Shown here in pieces: positions 48,265 to 61,865 of a stretch of DNA of 64,000 nt; positions within the stretch are counted from its first letter, which is position 1, and every line of letters starts with the position of its first letter. The DNA is from Epiperipatus broadwayi (lineage: Eukaryota > Onychophora > Udeonychophora > Euonychophora > Peripatidae). Below the pieces are notes generated by a model. The model was not told where the DNA came from and made no database searches. It saw nothing but the letters and a program-made list of their open reading frames with translations. Where the stretch lies: positions 4,724,972-4,788,971 of the forward strand of contig JAQFVV010006199.1 in assembly GCA_028023455.1 (NCBI GenBank). The letters run 5' to 3'. The translations under genes and the position numbers were made by a program.

Positions 48265-51200
48265 AATCAATGTGCATTAAATAAATTTATAATTATAACT
48301 TTATTTGAATAGTAATGCGATTTTAAAATATAGTTTCTGGTGAAAGATTAGATATAAAGCTGGGAAAAGTAGCTCTTAACTTGCTTGCTATTGTTATATA
48401 AGATAAAAAAAATTCTCTGAGTCATCAGACTGTTTTCCAATCAAAGAACTAGGGAAAATTAAATTCCAGCTATTTTCAAAGTTCTATAAATAATGTCATA
48501 AAAAAAATTAAACCAACTATCATATAAAATGCAGCAAAGTTATTGATACAGAAGTGTAGTATGATTTGGAAAACAAAATTTATAACTAAAAAAGCTAAGT
48601 TGCAAAGAAAGAAATTATCTTGAATGCTGTCAAAAGTATGGGCTACTAAATAATGAAATTGATAAAGCATTAATTTCAATTATTATTTAATTAATTTGCA
48701 TATTTCAAAATGATAGCATTTAATTAATGCTAGATTAATTAATTTATAATTTTTTCTTAATTACTACTTTTTATTCTTTGAGAAGATTTTATAAAATTCA
48801 CATTTTAGGGATAAGATATACTTTTATGTAATTTTTTTTATTCATTATGAATTATTAAACAATACAAATTATTTTACCAAGATGCCTCATACAGTGTATT
48901 TATAAAATGTAATGATCTTTTGTAGTATGTGCAGATGTTTTTCAAGAGGTTAAGGCATGCTAAGGTAAAGGATTAAAGCCATTTAAAAATAGTTAATAGG
49001 CACATTATGCAAGAGTATTTGGATAGATCCCAAATACCAAAGTTATTTTAAACATTTGTATAAAAATTAAATGTAATTGTGTGTATATTTTGCATATCTT
49101 TTTCATTTTTGCAATTTATTAATTTTTAAATTATCTTAGAATTGATTAGTACTTGTTGACTTCATTCATTTTTCAAATTTCAATCTAATTTCATAGTATA
49201 CTATTTAGTTATACATGGAATTATTGATTATTTAATATACAGAAAAAGTTTAAAAGACTCAAAATTATGGTAGGCTATGGGTAATTTAACAAGAAAACAA
49301 TAGTTAAGAAGGAAAAAGAAAAACATAAATTCTATAAATCAACAAATAGTTCAGAAGGTATAAAATAATTTTTATTTTACAGTGATTATTGTTAGAGAAA
49401 TGTCATCAAGTTCATCAGTATTGTTTTATTGATAACATACTTTGAGTTGTCAGTTATATAAATTGATGATGGGTCGTTCTATTATTATATAGTCATTACT
49501 ATGCTTAAATAGGAAGATACGATCTGAGTTTAAACTCAGTTTTCTAGAGGCCAAACACTTTATTTGTATCTGATCATCATCATTAGCACTGAGTTTGAAT
49601 CGAGTTTGTGATATCTGATATAATACTGAGATAAACTTTTAATTTGTATATATATATATATCAAAACTAAATAATATAATAACTGACTTAAATTATGATT
49701 GTCATTTTCCATAGCATTTACATTTATAAAATACTATAAGTTAGTTTTGAATAAAAAATATTTTTCCTGAATGTTACTGAATATTGAATATAAACATAAA
49801 TGTATTGATCCATGTTATTGTATATTGCTGTATAATAGAAATTGATTTAAGTTTTAACATTTATCTATAAAATATGTATTGAAATTATTGATCAAAATTT
49901 GAAAGCATCTTTTAAAAGTTAGAAGATTCTACTATGGGTTTGCTAATTCAGATATATTTTTAAAAAATTAGAAGAAAATTAATTTGAGACTGTTCTTGAA
50001 TTTAGATATTAAACATCATTTTAAACATTATATAATTAAATTAAATGTAAGTGATGAAATGAAAAAAAATTCTTCTTTTAAACACAAATCATGTAATATA
50101 TCTTAATTTAAGTTTATGGAGATAAAATATTAAGATTAAGTAGTGGAAGTTTTATAAAATTGGAAAACGCAAACGATATTCATGTCACATATTAATAATA
50201 TTATATCTGACCTATCTTTAATCTAAAATGGAATCTTTTTACCATATTATTACTCTAAATTATTAATAAATAATAACATACACTTACTTTATATGTGTGA
50301 AAAACTAGAATATTACAAAATTATAAATCTTTTTTTCAAATTAACAATAACATAAAAAATATTATATGAATGTCATTAATACTTTTTAATTAAATAATTA
50401 TAAACATAAAGCTCTGCATATCAAATATTTCTATTTGAACAATGTTAAATATTATAATACCTAAATGACCAATGAAAGGGTTAAATACAATAGTAAAAAG
50501 TTTAAAAGTTTATGTTATTAATTTTTGCTCCAAAAGATACCATAGGACTTATTTTCAAGGGATATCTTATTTTTTCTTATACAAAAATCTACAATTATTC
50601 AAGTACTTCTTCTCTTTTTAGAAAACTGTAAGATATTTACCTTAAGGCCCCTCACAATTGCTTTCTTGTACTCACTAGAACAACTTTTTTTGCAGTCATC
50701 CTATCTGGCAGTGATCAGAATATTATTGTTTAAATTTACCATTAAATCAAGTGTTAATTGAAGACTTGTGTGACAGAACTGATAACAAAAATGAGTGTAA
50801 TTAAGAATAGTTTGTCCACACAAAAGCAATTCAAAAATGCAAGATCAAAAATTCACCCAAATGTTTTTGTATTTTACTTGTGCACATTAAATATGTCCAT
50901 TACAACATATGGAATACTGAATTATGATATTTATGTATGATACAACCACATCCATTTATTATTAAATATGCAAATTGCTAACATTTTCCAAATTTCTTAT
51001 AATAGTCCTGCTTGGGTATTTTTTTAAAAACTTTTTTTAAAGAGAAAGACTGGTGATTTAACTTAAGGTAAACTTTGATTATTAAAATCACTCCCTTTAT
51101 TTTAATAAAGCCTTTTAGAAAGAAAAATGTTTAAGAAATCAAACTAATTTTTCTTTTAACTTGAATATTTAAAAGCTATCATGCTAAAACTGTAAAACTA

Positions 51201-52575
51201 AATCAAGCATTCTAAGTCTAAGTATTAAATATAAATAAAATAAAAACCTAAAAATATATAAATTAAATTATAAATTGTCTGATATTCTGACTTATGGAAG
51301 ATAAATTGTTTCTCTACACAAGTAGAATTACATTTGTAGAAAATAGTTGATAGGAAAATGCAAAAGAATCATATAATTTATATTCCATTTATTTAAAGCA
51401 TTAATGTCAATAACATTGTTTATTTATATATTCATTACTTTATATATGTCCATTATATGTTTCATTGGGCAAACAAAAATCATCTATTGGATTGTGAATC
51501 CTAACTAGGACTTATAAGTGGAGTAGGGTTTATATTATAAGCATCTTCAAAAATTATGCTTGGGCTTATTTTCTGGTTAACTATTGATTTTAGGGAACAT
51601 GGTACATGTATGCAAATCGCAATGCTTTATCTTTATATTAGCTTTAAAGTGACAATCAAAAGAGAATTTCCTTTGATAGTTTTAATTTCTTTCTTAGCCT
51701 TGGGCAATTAACCTTGATTGGTTACTGTCCTAGTAAGAGCTTTCTAATTAAGTAATTGTAAATGGAAAACTCCACATACTAAATAACCAAGATTTTCATC
51801 AGCATAAATGAAATATTGTCTGGGTTTATCCATGTACACCAACATTTTGGTTGGATCAACAATTGATGCCAAAATGATATGTGGATGTACCTGGATATTT
51901 TATATATTACAATGGTAAATGTGTGCATGATGACTTAGTCATGAATCTAAATTATTTAATAATATGTTTCTTAAAGAAATATGTCAGGAAGTTCATTTTG
52001 TCAAACTATATAACAATAAATGATTATTGATTGGCATAGAAAACAAAACATAGACATGCTTTTATACACATACCAACATTTACAACAATATATATATAAT
52101 TAGTATCTATCATCTTTGGTCATTTAATTTCAATGATAAAATATCATATACACTTATATAGAAAAGATAACATCTCTTAAATATATTATTCGAATCAGAT
52201 AGTAAGTTTTATAGAGCATCATTTATATAAACCACATATGTAATTATTAGTTACATACAAGAGCATTTATATGTATTCCAATATTGTGATGACAATATTA
52301 TTGGCAATATTATTTTATGAATTTATTCTGGAATCAAAAGGTATTTTATTGTGCTACAGAGAAATTCTTATTATATGAAACTACAAAACTATCATTTTAT
52401 ATCTCAGTATATTCTAGGTAAAGGTGTTTGACAAACATTTAAATGACCAAATATGTTGAAGTAGCAGGTGTAATTTTATCTTCAAAAAATATTAAATCCG
52501 ATTATTAAAAAAATCAAAATAAACAATTTGCTTTGATTGTAAGAAAAATGCAAATATAGTTAATATATATATATA
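48265..52575. other. AT-rich spacer, no gene seen
   Basis: Short ORFs (for example 48476-48679 minus, 50758-50940 plus) have no recognised domain. A palindrome CTGAGTTTAAACTCAG lies near 49525. Confidence 0.5.
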
Positions 52576-52579
52576 TATT

Positions 52580-53720
52580 GTAATGGTACAGTTTCTGCAT
52601 AGGAGAGGGGGTCACATTTGACTATGGTATGACTTAGTGTCTTTGTGAGTAATGTGATGAAGAGCCTGATCAATGATTGCATCCATCTTTAATGGTTAGC
52701 TCAAATGATTACATATTAAATCTGAACACAATTTACATCAGTTTAACCAACTTCTATCCCTATTTCAGGTTCCATTACACCACAGATTTCAAACTCAGAA
52801 AGAATTTGCAGTTGACTCTCTTCAGGGATGAATCTACATAAATAACAATATCCTAACTTCTATATAAGTGCAATGAATTAATGACTTTCCAACCAACCTT
52901 ACTAAAATATTATGACATAAGAAAAAAGAGTATGTGTGCACATATAATTTAAATAATATGTAATCATGCTAAAATATAATTATTTTGATAAATCAGAGAC
53001 TTCTCAAAGTTTCAAAATAGTTTAAATATTTTATTTTAACAACAATAAAAATTAATTATTCCAAGAGGAATCCTAACAACAACTTGATGAATGCCTGGCA
53101 TGCAACTCTAACATTTAATAGTATAATTGATGATTCACACTATCCCCTTTCTATCCCTGTTAGGTATGAATCATTAGCACTAAATATTTACAAATTTATT
53201 ACAATTTAAAATAAGAATCCTAACAAGTTTATATTTAAATCCAAACAATAGTATAATGGGTAGTGTCCTTGCAGTTTGTTCCAACTGACAAAGTCCATCC
53301 ATCTTCCCTGGAAAAGAAAGTCCTTGTATATTAATAATCTACTGTTGATAGTAAAGTACATATATTCTAGAAGGATGGCCTTTCATACCAAAGAAAAAAT
53401 AATAAACAAGGGTCAGTTAATTAGTATAACAAGTTAACAAATAATTTTGTCCTGTACATAGTGAGTGTTCTTAATGTGGGCAAAGTAAAATCTTACCTCC
53501 CATATTAAGTTAAATGATCTGCCAAGCTTGTTCGGGAAGGGAAACCTAAATTTTATTTATTACTAAACAAAAATATTTGTTCATCCTATAAACTGTAATC
53601 CCCCTTTTTATTTCATGATTTGAGAAATAAAATGATCCAAGCTAGGCATATGATTCCCTATTGGTCATAGATAAAGTTTAAACTTCAGATGATTTACTTA
53701 AATGATTTGAACAACACTTG
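52580..53720 (+). repeat. Dispersed repeat family X, copy 2
   Basis: Collinear with 2220-3330 (see that entry). Shares AGGAGAGGGGG, CTCTCTTCAGGG and CTTCTATATA landmarks in order. Non-coding. Confidence 0.6.
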
Positions 53721-53724
53721 GTTT

Positions 53725-55319
53725 TAATAATGTTCTATAAAATATTTTTAAACCTCACAGCAAAGTGTCTCGATTTTATAAATCCATACTCCTTCTGGGA
53801 TTCATATATTGATAGCATGAGCACTGTCAGTTTGCTTCGATATAGTACTGCACTCTCATAGTGTCCATTCCATCTTCTGCAAGCTGATGTAGTGAAACGG
53901 AAGGTAGAAGTTCATTTTATAAAATTTTGGCATCTCAATTAGGCATTAAATGGATGAACTAATGTTTACATCTTCTGGTAAGCATCTGCACAAGATATCC
54001 ATGGCAAGTTGTTTAGCCAAAAACATTGAAGTAGCTTTTTAATAACTTGAATATTCTTGCTTATAAATTATTTAATGTTAAAAACCTTAAAATGTGATTC
54101 TGTCATATATATATATTAGCAGATGCAAAATTACTCTTGTGATAATATTCAAACAATGTGCTAGTATTCCTTTATAGTTTTCACAGTTGATAATATTTTT
54201 ATTCTTCTGAATAGTTGTTGTCTAATAGGAATCTCCCTTGGAAGCAGGTTTGCAATATTGTGAAAGAGTTTTCCTGCTTTCAAAAGCTTTGTAAGTAAAT
54301 AATTCCGTGGGCTTAGTCAACCAGCTTTGCAATTATTCTCATATTCAAATCTGGAAAGCAAAAAAAATATCTTTTTTGTACATTTTTTTTATTATCTTCA
54401 CGGGTTTTTTATATATAGTGATTGTTGAGTTAGTTAATGTTTTCAATTAAGTAATTGAATTATAAACTTTTATCTTTTGAACAGTGGGGTTGCTTGAATT
54501 TGCTTGACCTAGATCATCTTCAGACTCTAAAGTTTAAGTTTGGTTAGTTTCCATGGTTACTGAACAATAGGTTTACTTTTGTTTTATCTATATATGTTGA
54601 ATATTTAATCTTTAATTGTTATATATTGTTAGGGAATTTTTTTTATTTAAAGCTGTTTTCTAATCGACATTACTAATATATGTATAAGTTACTTGTGTGT
54701 GTATTATGTTAACCTTAATCATTTATATGTTAAATTGTTTATTAGGGTGTACTGACTTGCAAATACATGAGTGTTTACATGCATTGTAAGTGACCATTAC
54801 AATATATATATATATTAATAATGAAGACTTTTCCTCATTTTTATATTTTATTAAAATATCAAGATATTCATGTATATAGATCTAGTGACCTATGAAATTA
54901 TTACAAATACTCAAATTCTGTGAAATTAATAAGATCTGGTATAAACCATTATCATCATTTATATTAATAATTTACAAATTATTTAATTTATATATATGTG
55001 TGTTTCCATACCACTGATCAAATCAATATTTTTTTTAAATCTTAATACTTCTTATGAAAGTATTTAACTTTATCAGTAGCCCATTTTATTTATAATGAAT
55101 CTCTAATGATGACCTGTTATGAAAATATCCTCAAGCTAAGATATATATACATGTTTCAAAAAATTAAGTTATTTATATCTCTTGTTATTATGAGAGATTC
55201 ATATATTTTATGTTAAAAATATAATTTAAAATATAATTACTTCAATTATGTTCTTTAATGCTATTAAATCTTAAAGAATCATCTATATTAATTTCATCAA
55301 CCTTGGAATGTATTTATTA
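53725..55319. other. AT-rich spacer, no gene seen
   Basis: TA tracts near 54105 and 54805; nothing else supported. Confidence 0.5.
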
Positions 55320-55327
55320 AACAAAAT
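55320..55327. repeat. Target-site duplication AACAAAAT (left of Merlin)
   Basis: Matches AACAAAAC at 57490-57497 at 7 of 8 positions. Merlin elements make 8-9-bp duplications. Confidence 0.65.
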
Positions 55328-55393
55328 GGTTGTCTTGTGATAGCCGGTCGTGGTGCTTGACAGCATTATTTATGTGTAAAAACACATAAAAAT
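55328..55393. repeat. Merlin left terminal inverted repeat
   Basis: Pairs with about 57425-57489 with several mismatches; begins GGTTGTCTTG. Confidence 0.8.
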
Positions 55394-55859
55394 GCCATTT
55401 CCGTGGCCGGTATTATGAGTAATACAACATTGTTATATTATGCCATAAATTACAGTTGTACTACACTTATTGTTGTATTACCTATTTATGCCACTGCATG
55501 ACATTTCACAGTAGTGTATTTCGCGATAGCTTAGTGGATTTTGCACCATTGAATATTGGCTATCGTATGGTGTTACGGTGTTTATATTTCAAGTGTACAT
55601 AATTTTTTAAATTTAGAATACATTTTTTTTTATTTATATGTAAATGATGTCATGTAAATTATTAATAATTTAAAGATGGTCAAAAGTTTTTCCTCCACAA
55701 CTTTAAATGTTTAAAACAGTGGAAAAGAGTAAGTCATAACATGATTTCGAAAACATAACATGGAAAATCATGTTTTCGTGAGTCAATATATGAGACAAGT
55801 GAAATGGCTGAACAAAACATTACTATTTATAAATTGTCTGACTTGACAACCACAAATTC

Positions 55860-56685
55860 TGATGCTGCATCATTTTTCCAAGATAAAAATGTTTTACCAA
55901 ATGAGAAATGATGTCAGTGTGGGAAAAAATGAAATTGTATATTTCAAAAACTTTATATGGCAATTTCAATGTAAGATGTTCAATTCAAAAGAACATTTGG
56001 TTGGAAAGCACCAGGATAACATTTTGCCAAGTGCTTCATCTCATATATTACTGGAATCACTATCAATTAACACTGGAAGCCATACATTCAGAAGTGTATA
56101 TTAGCAAAAGTGCCATTGTGGAATAGACCACTGGACTATGAGAGTTATGTCATGAAAGTCTCTCATCCCAATCTTTCTGTCAAATTGGCGGGCTGGGTTT
56201 AATAGTTGAGGAAAATCATCAGGGCAGGATACTTTCACAACAGTGGATATTTGGTGGGATGGGTAGAGAGAGTGGGAAATGCTTTCTGCTCTGCATCTAT
56301 TCTTCTAGAGTCCATCAAAGACAACATAAAGCCCAGAACAACTATATTCTCCAACTGTTGGAGGGGATACAAAAGTAAGGACATTGAAGCTTCTGGTTTT
56401 AACCATCTTACTGTCAATCACTGCTACAACTTTGTACATCCTACAACAGGCTCTCATACCCAAAATGTGGAGTGTCTTTGGGGCCTCTTGAAGTGGTGTA
56501 ACAAGAAACAATGTGGAACTTTCAGAAAATTGCTTCCAAATTACCTGGCAGAGTTTATGTGGCGACGTCTGCACAAAAATAAAGACCTGTTTTTGTGCAT
56601 TCTGTCCAAGATGGTTTTCAACACCCAACCTATGCCAATACAGTGTGTTTTTTGTATTATACCAAAACATAAACAAAGTAAATGA
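55860..56685 (+). pseudogene. Merlin transposase (IS1595-like DDE), inactivated
   Basis: The gene would cut and paste the element. It is read across three frame changes. The N-terminal part (in 55908-56126) has the Merlin-type segment with FNVRCSIQKNIWLESTR, a LIYYWNHY helix and ISKSAIVEW. The middle (about 56110-56280) has CHES and KIGG-equivalent residues, but the first catalytic Asp is not found. The last frame (56206-56685) holds the core FSNCWRGYKSKD, HLTVNHCYNFVHPTTGSHTQ and NVECLWGLLK, then LPNYLAEFMWRRL. In this family the SxCW-type motif has Asp where this copy has Asn; the final catalytic Glu (in NVECLW) is kept. Loss of two acidic residues plus frameshifts means it is dead. Confidence 0.85.
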
Positions 56686-57423
56686 AGCAAAACCTGCGAT
56701 CAACGTTATGTTTTAATAAAAAGTTGTTTGTTTTATTAATGTTACTGTAGTTTTGTTTGTCAAAATCCAAAAAAAAAAGGTGATCAACGTTGTATTTTAA
56801 AAAGACATTATTGTTTTTTCATGTTGTTCTACAAAATTTGATTTTGGGAAAAAGTTGTCATTGTTTTTATTAATTGCAAAAAAAAAATATTTTTCTAAAA
56901 AATATTGGAAATCCGGTGGGATTGCCATTAATTAATGTATATAAACAAAAACAAGTGATTAAAATTTCTTTAAAAAAAAAACAGTCTAATTTTCTTTCTC
57001 AAAATTAAATATAAAAAAAGTGGCAATGAAAAGACTACCAAAATGTTTATTGTTTTTTTTGTTTGTATTTGAACAAAATTTTATTTAAAAAAAAAGAAGT
57101 TGTTATTGTTTTTATTAAATATATATATATTAAAAAAATATATATAAAACTATTTAACAACTTATTCTAAAAATAAAAGTTGTGAAATAAGTAAATGTAT
57201 GTTTGTATGTTTTATTGAAAATTAAATTGAAAACACCATCTTTTTTCTGTTATAAAAAAAGAAAACATATTTTTTTAATAAAATTATATAATAATTTAAC
57301 ATATTTTTTTAAAAATAATTATATGTAATTAAAACAAAAATTATTTTAGTCAAATTATATTTAAAACATCGTAATAACATCGTAATTGATTGCTTTTAAT
57401 AAATGTTGGCCCGAATTTGTAAT

Positions 57424-57489
57424 ATTTTATGTGTTTTTACACATAAATAATGTCATCAAGCGGCCATGACTGGCTATCTCAAGACAACC
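57424..57489. repeat. Merlin right terminal inverted repeat
   Basis: Reverse complement of the left TIR, ending ..GACAACC at 57489. Confidence 0.8.
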
Positions 57490-57499
57490 AACAAAACTT

Positions 57500-59520
57500 T
57501 AATCTTATAAATGCAAACAAAGGTTTATGATTCTTTACCTCCTCAATCATATTGTCAATGCATATAAATGAATTTTATACCTGTCTCATTTATAACTCAA
57601 TATGTTTGTAAAAAATTATTACTGACAGCAGTAATAAATAAAATTTCATCACCTTATGAGGTCATTTTTTATCAATGTTGAACACAGTAAGCTCTATATA
57701 TGTTTGCAGTAAAATAACAAATTTGATCTTTTCTATTCCTTTTTTTTTGCAAACATGCTGTTAGAAACATTATATGTATATATATAAAATATAATTTCTT
57801 ACTTTTCTTTTTTTTTTTTAAAGCAGATGAACGCAAAAGTGTTTAGTAGGTCCTTCTGAGTCATGGATTTTAAGATCATACTGAGTTCATTAATGCCAAA
57901 AAAATAGGAAGTAATCTGATCTCTGATTAACAAAGTGGCCATTGAGTGTGAAGTTCAACATTATTCTAGTCCTTTTTGTTCTTGCCTGAGAATTTCCAAG
58001 ATAAAATAGCAAATGACAGCTAGATTGGAGATAATCCCAGGATCCTGAGATTTACTTTCATAACCTGCCATACTTTTGGTCAGCAAGAACTTAACTGAAA
58101 TTTCTATTATTTTATTTATGAAAAGAAATGAACTGATAGTTTTTGTCTGTTTGCTATCCAAGAAGATTCAACAAAATTTTTCATCTCCCTTAGCAAACAT
58201 TTTATCATTACATAAAATAGAAAACATTGGTTGAATTTTCAAAGCACAACACTGATCAATTTAACTCTTATTTAGAGAAGAAAGAAAAAAAATCCTCATA
58301 TCAAATTGTTAATGAGTAATAAGATATACCCCTTTTTAATTTTTTTTAAGTTAACATAATATAATAAATTAACTGAACACTTTGGACAAAATTAAAATAT
58401 AATGATATGCAGTAAATATTTATCTTTTTATAAACGTTAATTTTTTGGTTTCACCTTTTCTTCTTAATTATTTTCACATAACTGATTTTTCATATTATTC
58501 ATTCTATCTATAATAAATTTTGTTATCTTGACATTATTTATTATTATTATAAAAATATTAATAATAGGAAACACTTATTTAAAAAAAGGATTTATTTATG
58601 AAAAAATAGCTGATTTCGATTCTATGATAAAACTCATAATAATCTCATATCTTTTAAATGACATGATGCAGGGAGCAACCATCATAATATATATATATAT
58701 ATTAATTTGTACATTTTCATTAACGTTGTACATTTAGATATTGAAAGTATTTTGTTAGATAAATTCCATCTGTGATATAACCAAACAAAATCCAATTAAA
58801 TCTGGAAATTGTAAACTAAAATTATACTGTCCAATTTTTGAACATATAAAGTTTGAAGATCTGACTTATAATTCTTATATTGCCAGTTCACGTCATTGGT
58901 AAATTTTATTTAGACAAACTACACAGAAATTTTCTGTTCTTTTATTATTTATATCTATAAAATTATAAATTATAATATAAAGAATTTGCACACAGTCTTT
59001 TATGATGCCTTCAGCAATCCACTCTATCTCATACAAATAATACACATGTCCACAGACATGTGAAAAAAAAAAATCTCCAACATATATATTTTGTGATAAA
59101 TCCCCCCCCCCCCCACATATATATATATATAATCAGGGCTTGGTTTATATTAAGGTGGTAAATCTTAAAACTTTAATAAGCAGGCTTCACTCTACTCCAT
59201 CTTCCAAATATAAAAATTCTGATATATATAAAATATAATGGAATATCCAATAATTCTTTCATATTTGTTTTTAATTTTGATAAGTGTACAAACATTTTGG
59301 TTTATTTTAGAACACACTATTTGTATTGGAGAAATAAAATTATGCTGATTTTTTAAAATATTGTTTTTTATAGATACAATCCTTCATTTAGTTTCTTAAT
59401 AACCATCAATATTTTAGATGTCTTTAGTAATATATTTGTATTTAAAATTACCACTCTTCATATATATTCCTTTTAAAATTACCTGTCATTGGTGCCTTTG
59501 GTAAAACTGTATGGATTCTA
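57500..59520. other. AT-rich spacer with a C14 run
   Basis: No gene seen. A diverged family-F arm lies at about 58988-59075. A run of about 13-14 C at 59102-59114 is followed by a TA tract. Confidence 0.5.
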
Positions 59521-59524
59521 AAAG

Positions 59525-59690
59525 GCAAAACTCTCCATACAGTAGTGCCACTCAGTGCAAGCCAGATTAATCAATGGATGCCAGAAGGCTTGTGCATAAA
59601 ATCCCTATTGTAGAGAGAGTTTTTCCTGTTTTAATAACAGTTATGAGCCAGTATAAGAAATGGTGATCATGTGATGAATGGATTCTACTA
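59525..59690. mobile_element. Hammerhead-family fragments, head to head
   Basis: 59528-59610 matches the monomer on the minus strand (CTCCATACAGTAGTGCCACT, CAATGGATGCCAGAAGGCTT). 59611-59690 then matches a neighbouring part on the plus strand (GGTGATCATGTGATG). No ribozyme core remains. Confidence 0.65.
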
Positions 59691-60009
59691 ATAGTTTCAT
59701 TTCTTCTTTGTTGAGTATATATTTATATTAAAAATGGATTATTCCAGCAAAATATTGTATCAGGTTCGTGTTATTATAATATTTTGCTCTTTTAAAAATC
59801 ATATTTTTTTTTCAAATTTATATTTGAAATTTTAATATTGTCATGTACTTACATATTTAATCCTACTATTAATAATAATAAATGTATTTCTTTTTACTGT
59901 AATCTATTTTTTTACAAAATAAATAAACAAATTTGATGCATTGTCGAATATAATTCAGAATTATCAAAATAATGGATTAAACTATAAGAATTTTGAATAT
60001 TATTAAAGA

Positions 60010-60545
60010 ATAATAGTAAATGCTGGTATTAAACCAGTAGCAATTTTTCCCCACAAATGCGTCACCTAGTGTAAGTCCTAGTAATTAATAGATATTAGAA
60101 GGTTGTATATTTTAATTCCTATATGAGGTCATCTCATTCAATATCCTCTGAATAGTTTCTAAGTTATGGCTTTTATTAGTGAGAAATCTTTAGATTTAAT
60201 GCATCCCTTCAGCACCGGCTTTTTTTTTATATATATATTTGGTCAATTATAAAACTATCAGACCAAACTTGACTCACAATATTTTCAATCCAAGTTGATT
60301 TTCCTGTATAGTCATACAGAACTGAATCATCTTCAGCATCTATCATTTTCGGTATCTTTCGTTTTGTTATATTCATTGCCACCTCTATACTTTGACTAGG
60401 ATTGAATATGGATTAAACTGTATATAAACTCTGATTACTAGAATACAATCTAGGTAGCATTATTATGAAGTAAAATTTTGCTAATGAATTAATAGCTTAC
60501 ATATTCGTAAAATGGTGATCATCATATGATGTTTTAATGTTTTAC
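60010..60545 (-). mobile_element. Hammerhead-family copy, strongly decayed
   Basis: Minus-strand relative of the 464-bp monomer. Blocks in order include a GGTATTAAACCAGTA-type segment, TTCAATATCCTCTGAATAGTTTCTAAG (ribozyme region), GCATCCCTTCAGCA and GTCATACAGAACTGA. The core is disrupted. Confidence 0.6.
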
Positions 60546-61489
60546 CTGCTGATATTACATGTTAGAACCCATTCATATATGTCTTTAACACATTTTTTTA
60601 CATATATCAAGGGATATCTGTATTTATTTATTGAAACCAAATAATAATAATACATTAATAATAAACATATACCAATATATATATAAGCATTCTCTAAATT
60701 TCTTTTAGAGATTATTTTAAATTGGTCTGCATTCCATGGTTCACATGATACCTGTGGAAAGTTATTTTCAATTATCAAGAAATAAAAGGCTTCATTTTAT
60801 AAGAAAAACTTGCCGTTTTAAAAAAAAAAATACTTCACTTTTAAAACATTCCTTTTCTTAACAAATTAATAGAATAAATAAAAATAATTTCAAGACATGT
60901 TTATGGTTTTAAAAATCTAAAATCTTGTAAAGAAATAATATATGTCAAAAATTGACATAATATTTACATAAGAGATTAACCTATAATATTAATAAGCCAA
61001 TAAGCTGATACACATGCGCTTTGCAGATGTCACTATATAAATGAATGCATCGCGCTATATTAAAAAAAATAAATGTCTTGTTTACATAAGAGATTGACAT
61101 TATTTTTATATAAATAATCCATTAAATATTAATAACAATTGCCATGTATTTTATAATGAGTTAGATCAAATTTTAATCAATAAATAAAGTTATCAATAAT
61201 AATATTTCTATTGTTTATATATACTTGAATGGCATACTGAAATTCACAGAACAGGCTCTTTTAAAATGAAACCAGAAAGACGTTATCCAAGACATTTGGT
61301 ACCTTTTTGTTTCTAAAGATTTTAATTGTTGTATTATAAATTATTAAAATTATTTATGTTTTTTTCTTTTCATTTTGTACTCTTGAATATTTTTTCAAGC
61401 ATATTAATAAATACTAATAAATTTGAAAATAATAATAGCAATTATAATATTGTTTCTTAAAAAAATAAAAATGCATGCATTATTAAAAC

Positions 61490-61865
61490 AGTCATATTGT
61501 ACTAGCCATAGGAATCAATATGGGCTAGAAGTTTAGTATATAAAATCCCTATCTAGTGTCTTTTAATTCAATATCCACAGAGTAATATCTAGCTTGGGAT
61601 TCAATTAGTGAGAAGCGTTGGAACTGGGAGCATTGCATGTCAATCTTCCAACAGCCACCTCTTATCTATTTAGTTAACTATAAAGCTATGAGGTCAAGAT
61701 GAAAATGCAATAATGTTTTCAATTCAAACTAATTCATTTTTATAGTCAGACAGATCTGATCCTAGTTCAACATCTATACATTTAGTGTCTTTGATTTATT
61801 AATAATGAAGGTCATCATTATTTTAATGGGAGGGTTGAAATAAAACCACTAATACATCATATGAT
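61490..61865 (-). mobile_element. Hammerhead-family copy, minus strand, decayed
   Basis: Contains AAAATCCCTATCTAGTGTC, TTCAATATCCACAGAGTA and CAACAGCCACCTCTTATCTA in monomer order on the minus strand. The ribozyme core is mutated (61590-61625). It meets the plus-strand array head to head near 61865. Confidence 0.65.

Larger units (their letters stand above)
55328..57489 (+). mobile_element. Merlin-type DNA transposon, full length, decayed
   Basis: 2162 bp bounded by terminal inverted repeats of about 66 bp: GGTTGTCTTGTGATAGCC.. at 55328 and the inverse of GGTTGTCTTGAGATAGCC.. ending at 57489. Each TIR carries an internal palindrome TTATGTGTAAAAACACATAA. An 8-bp near-exact target duplication flanks it. 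The single gene is a decayed transposase of the IS1595/ISXO2-like (Merlin) DDE family. AT-rich non-coding sequence fills 56700-57420. Confidence 0.85.

Noticed and set aside
56305-56703. 132-codon minus-strand ORF
   Set aside because: Antisense shadow of the Merlin transposase.
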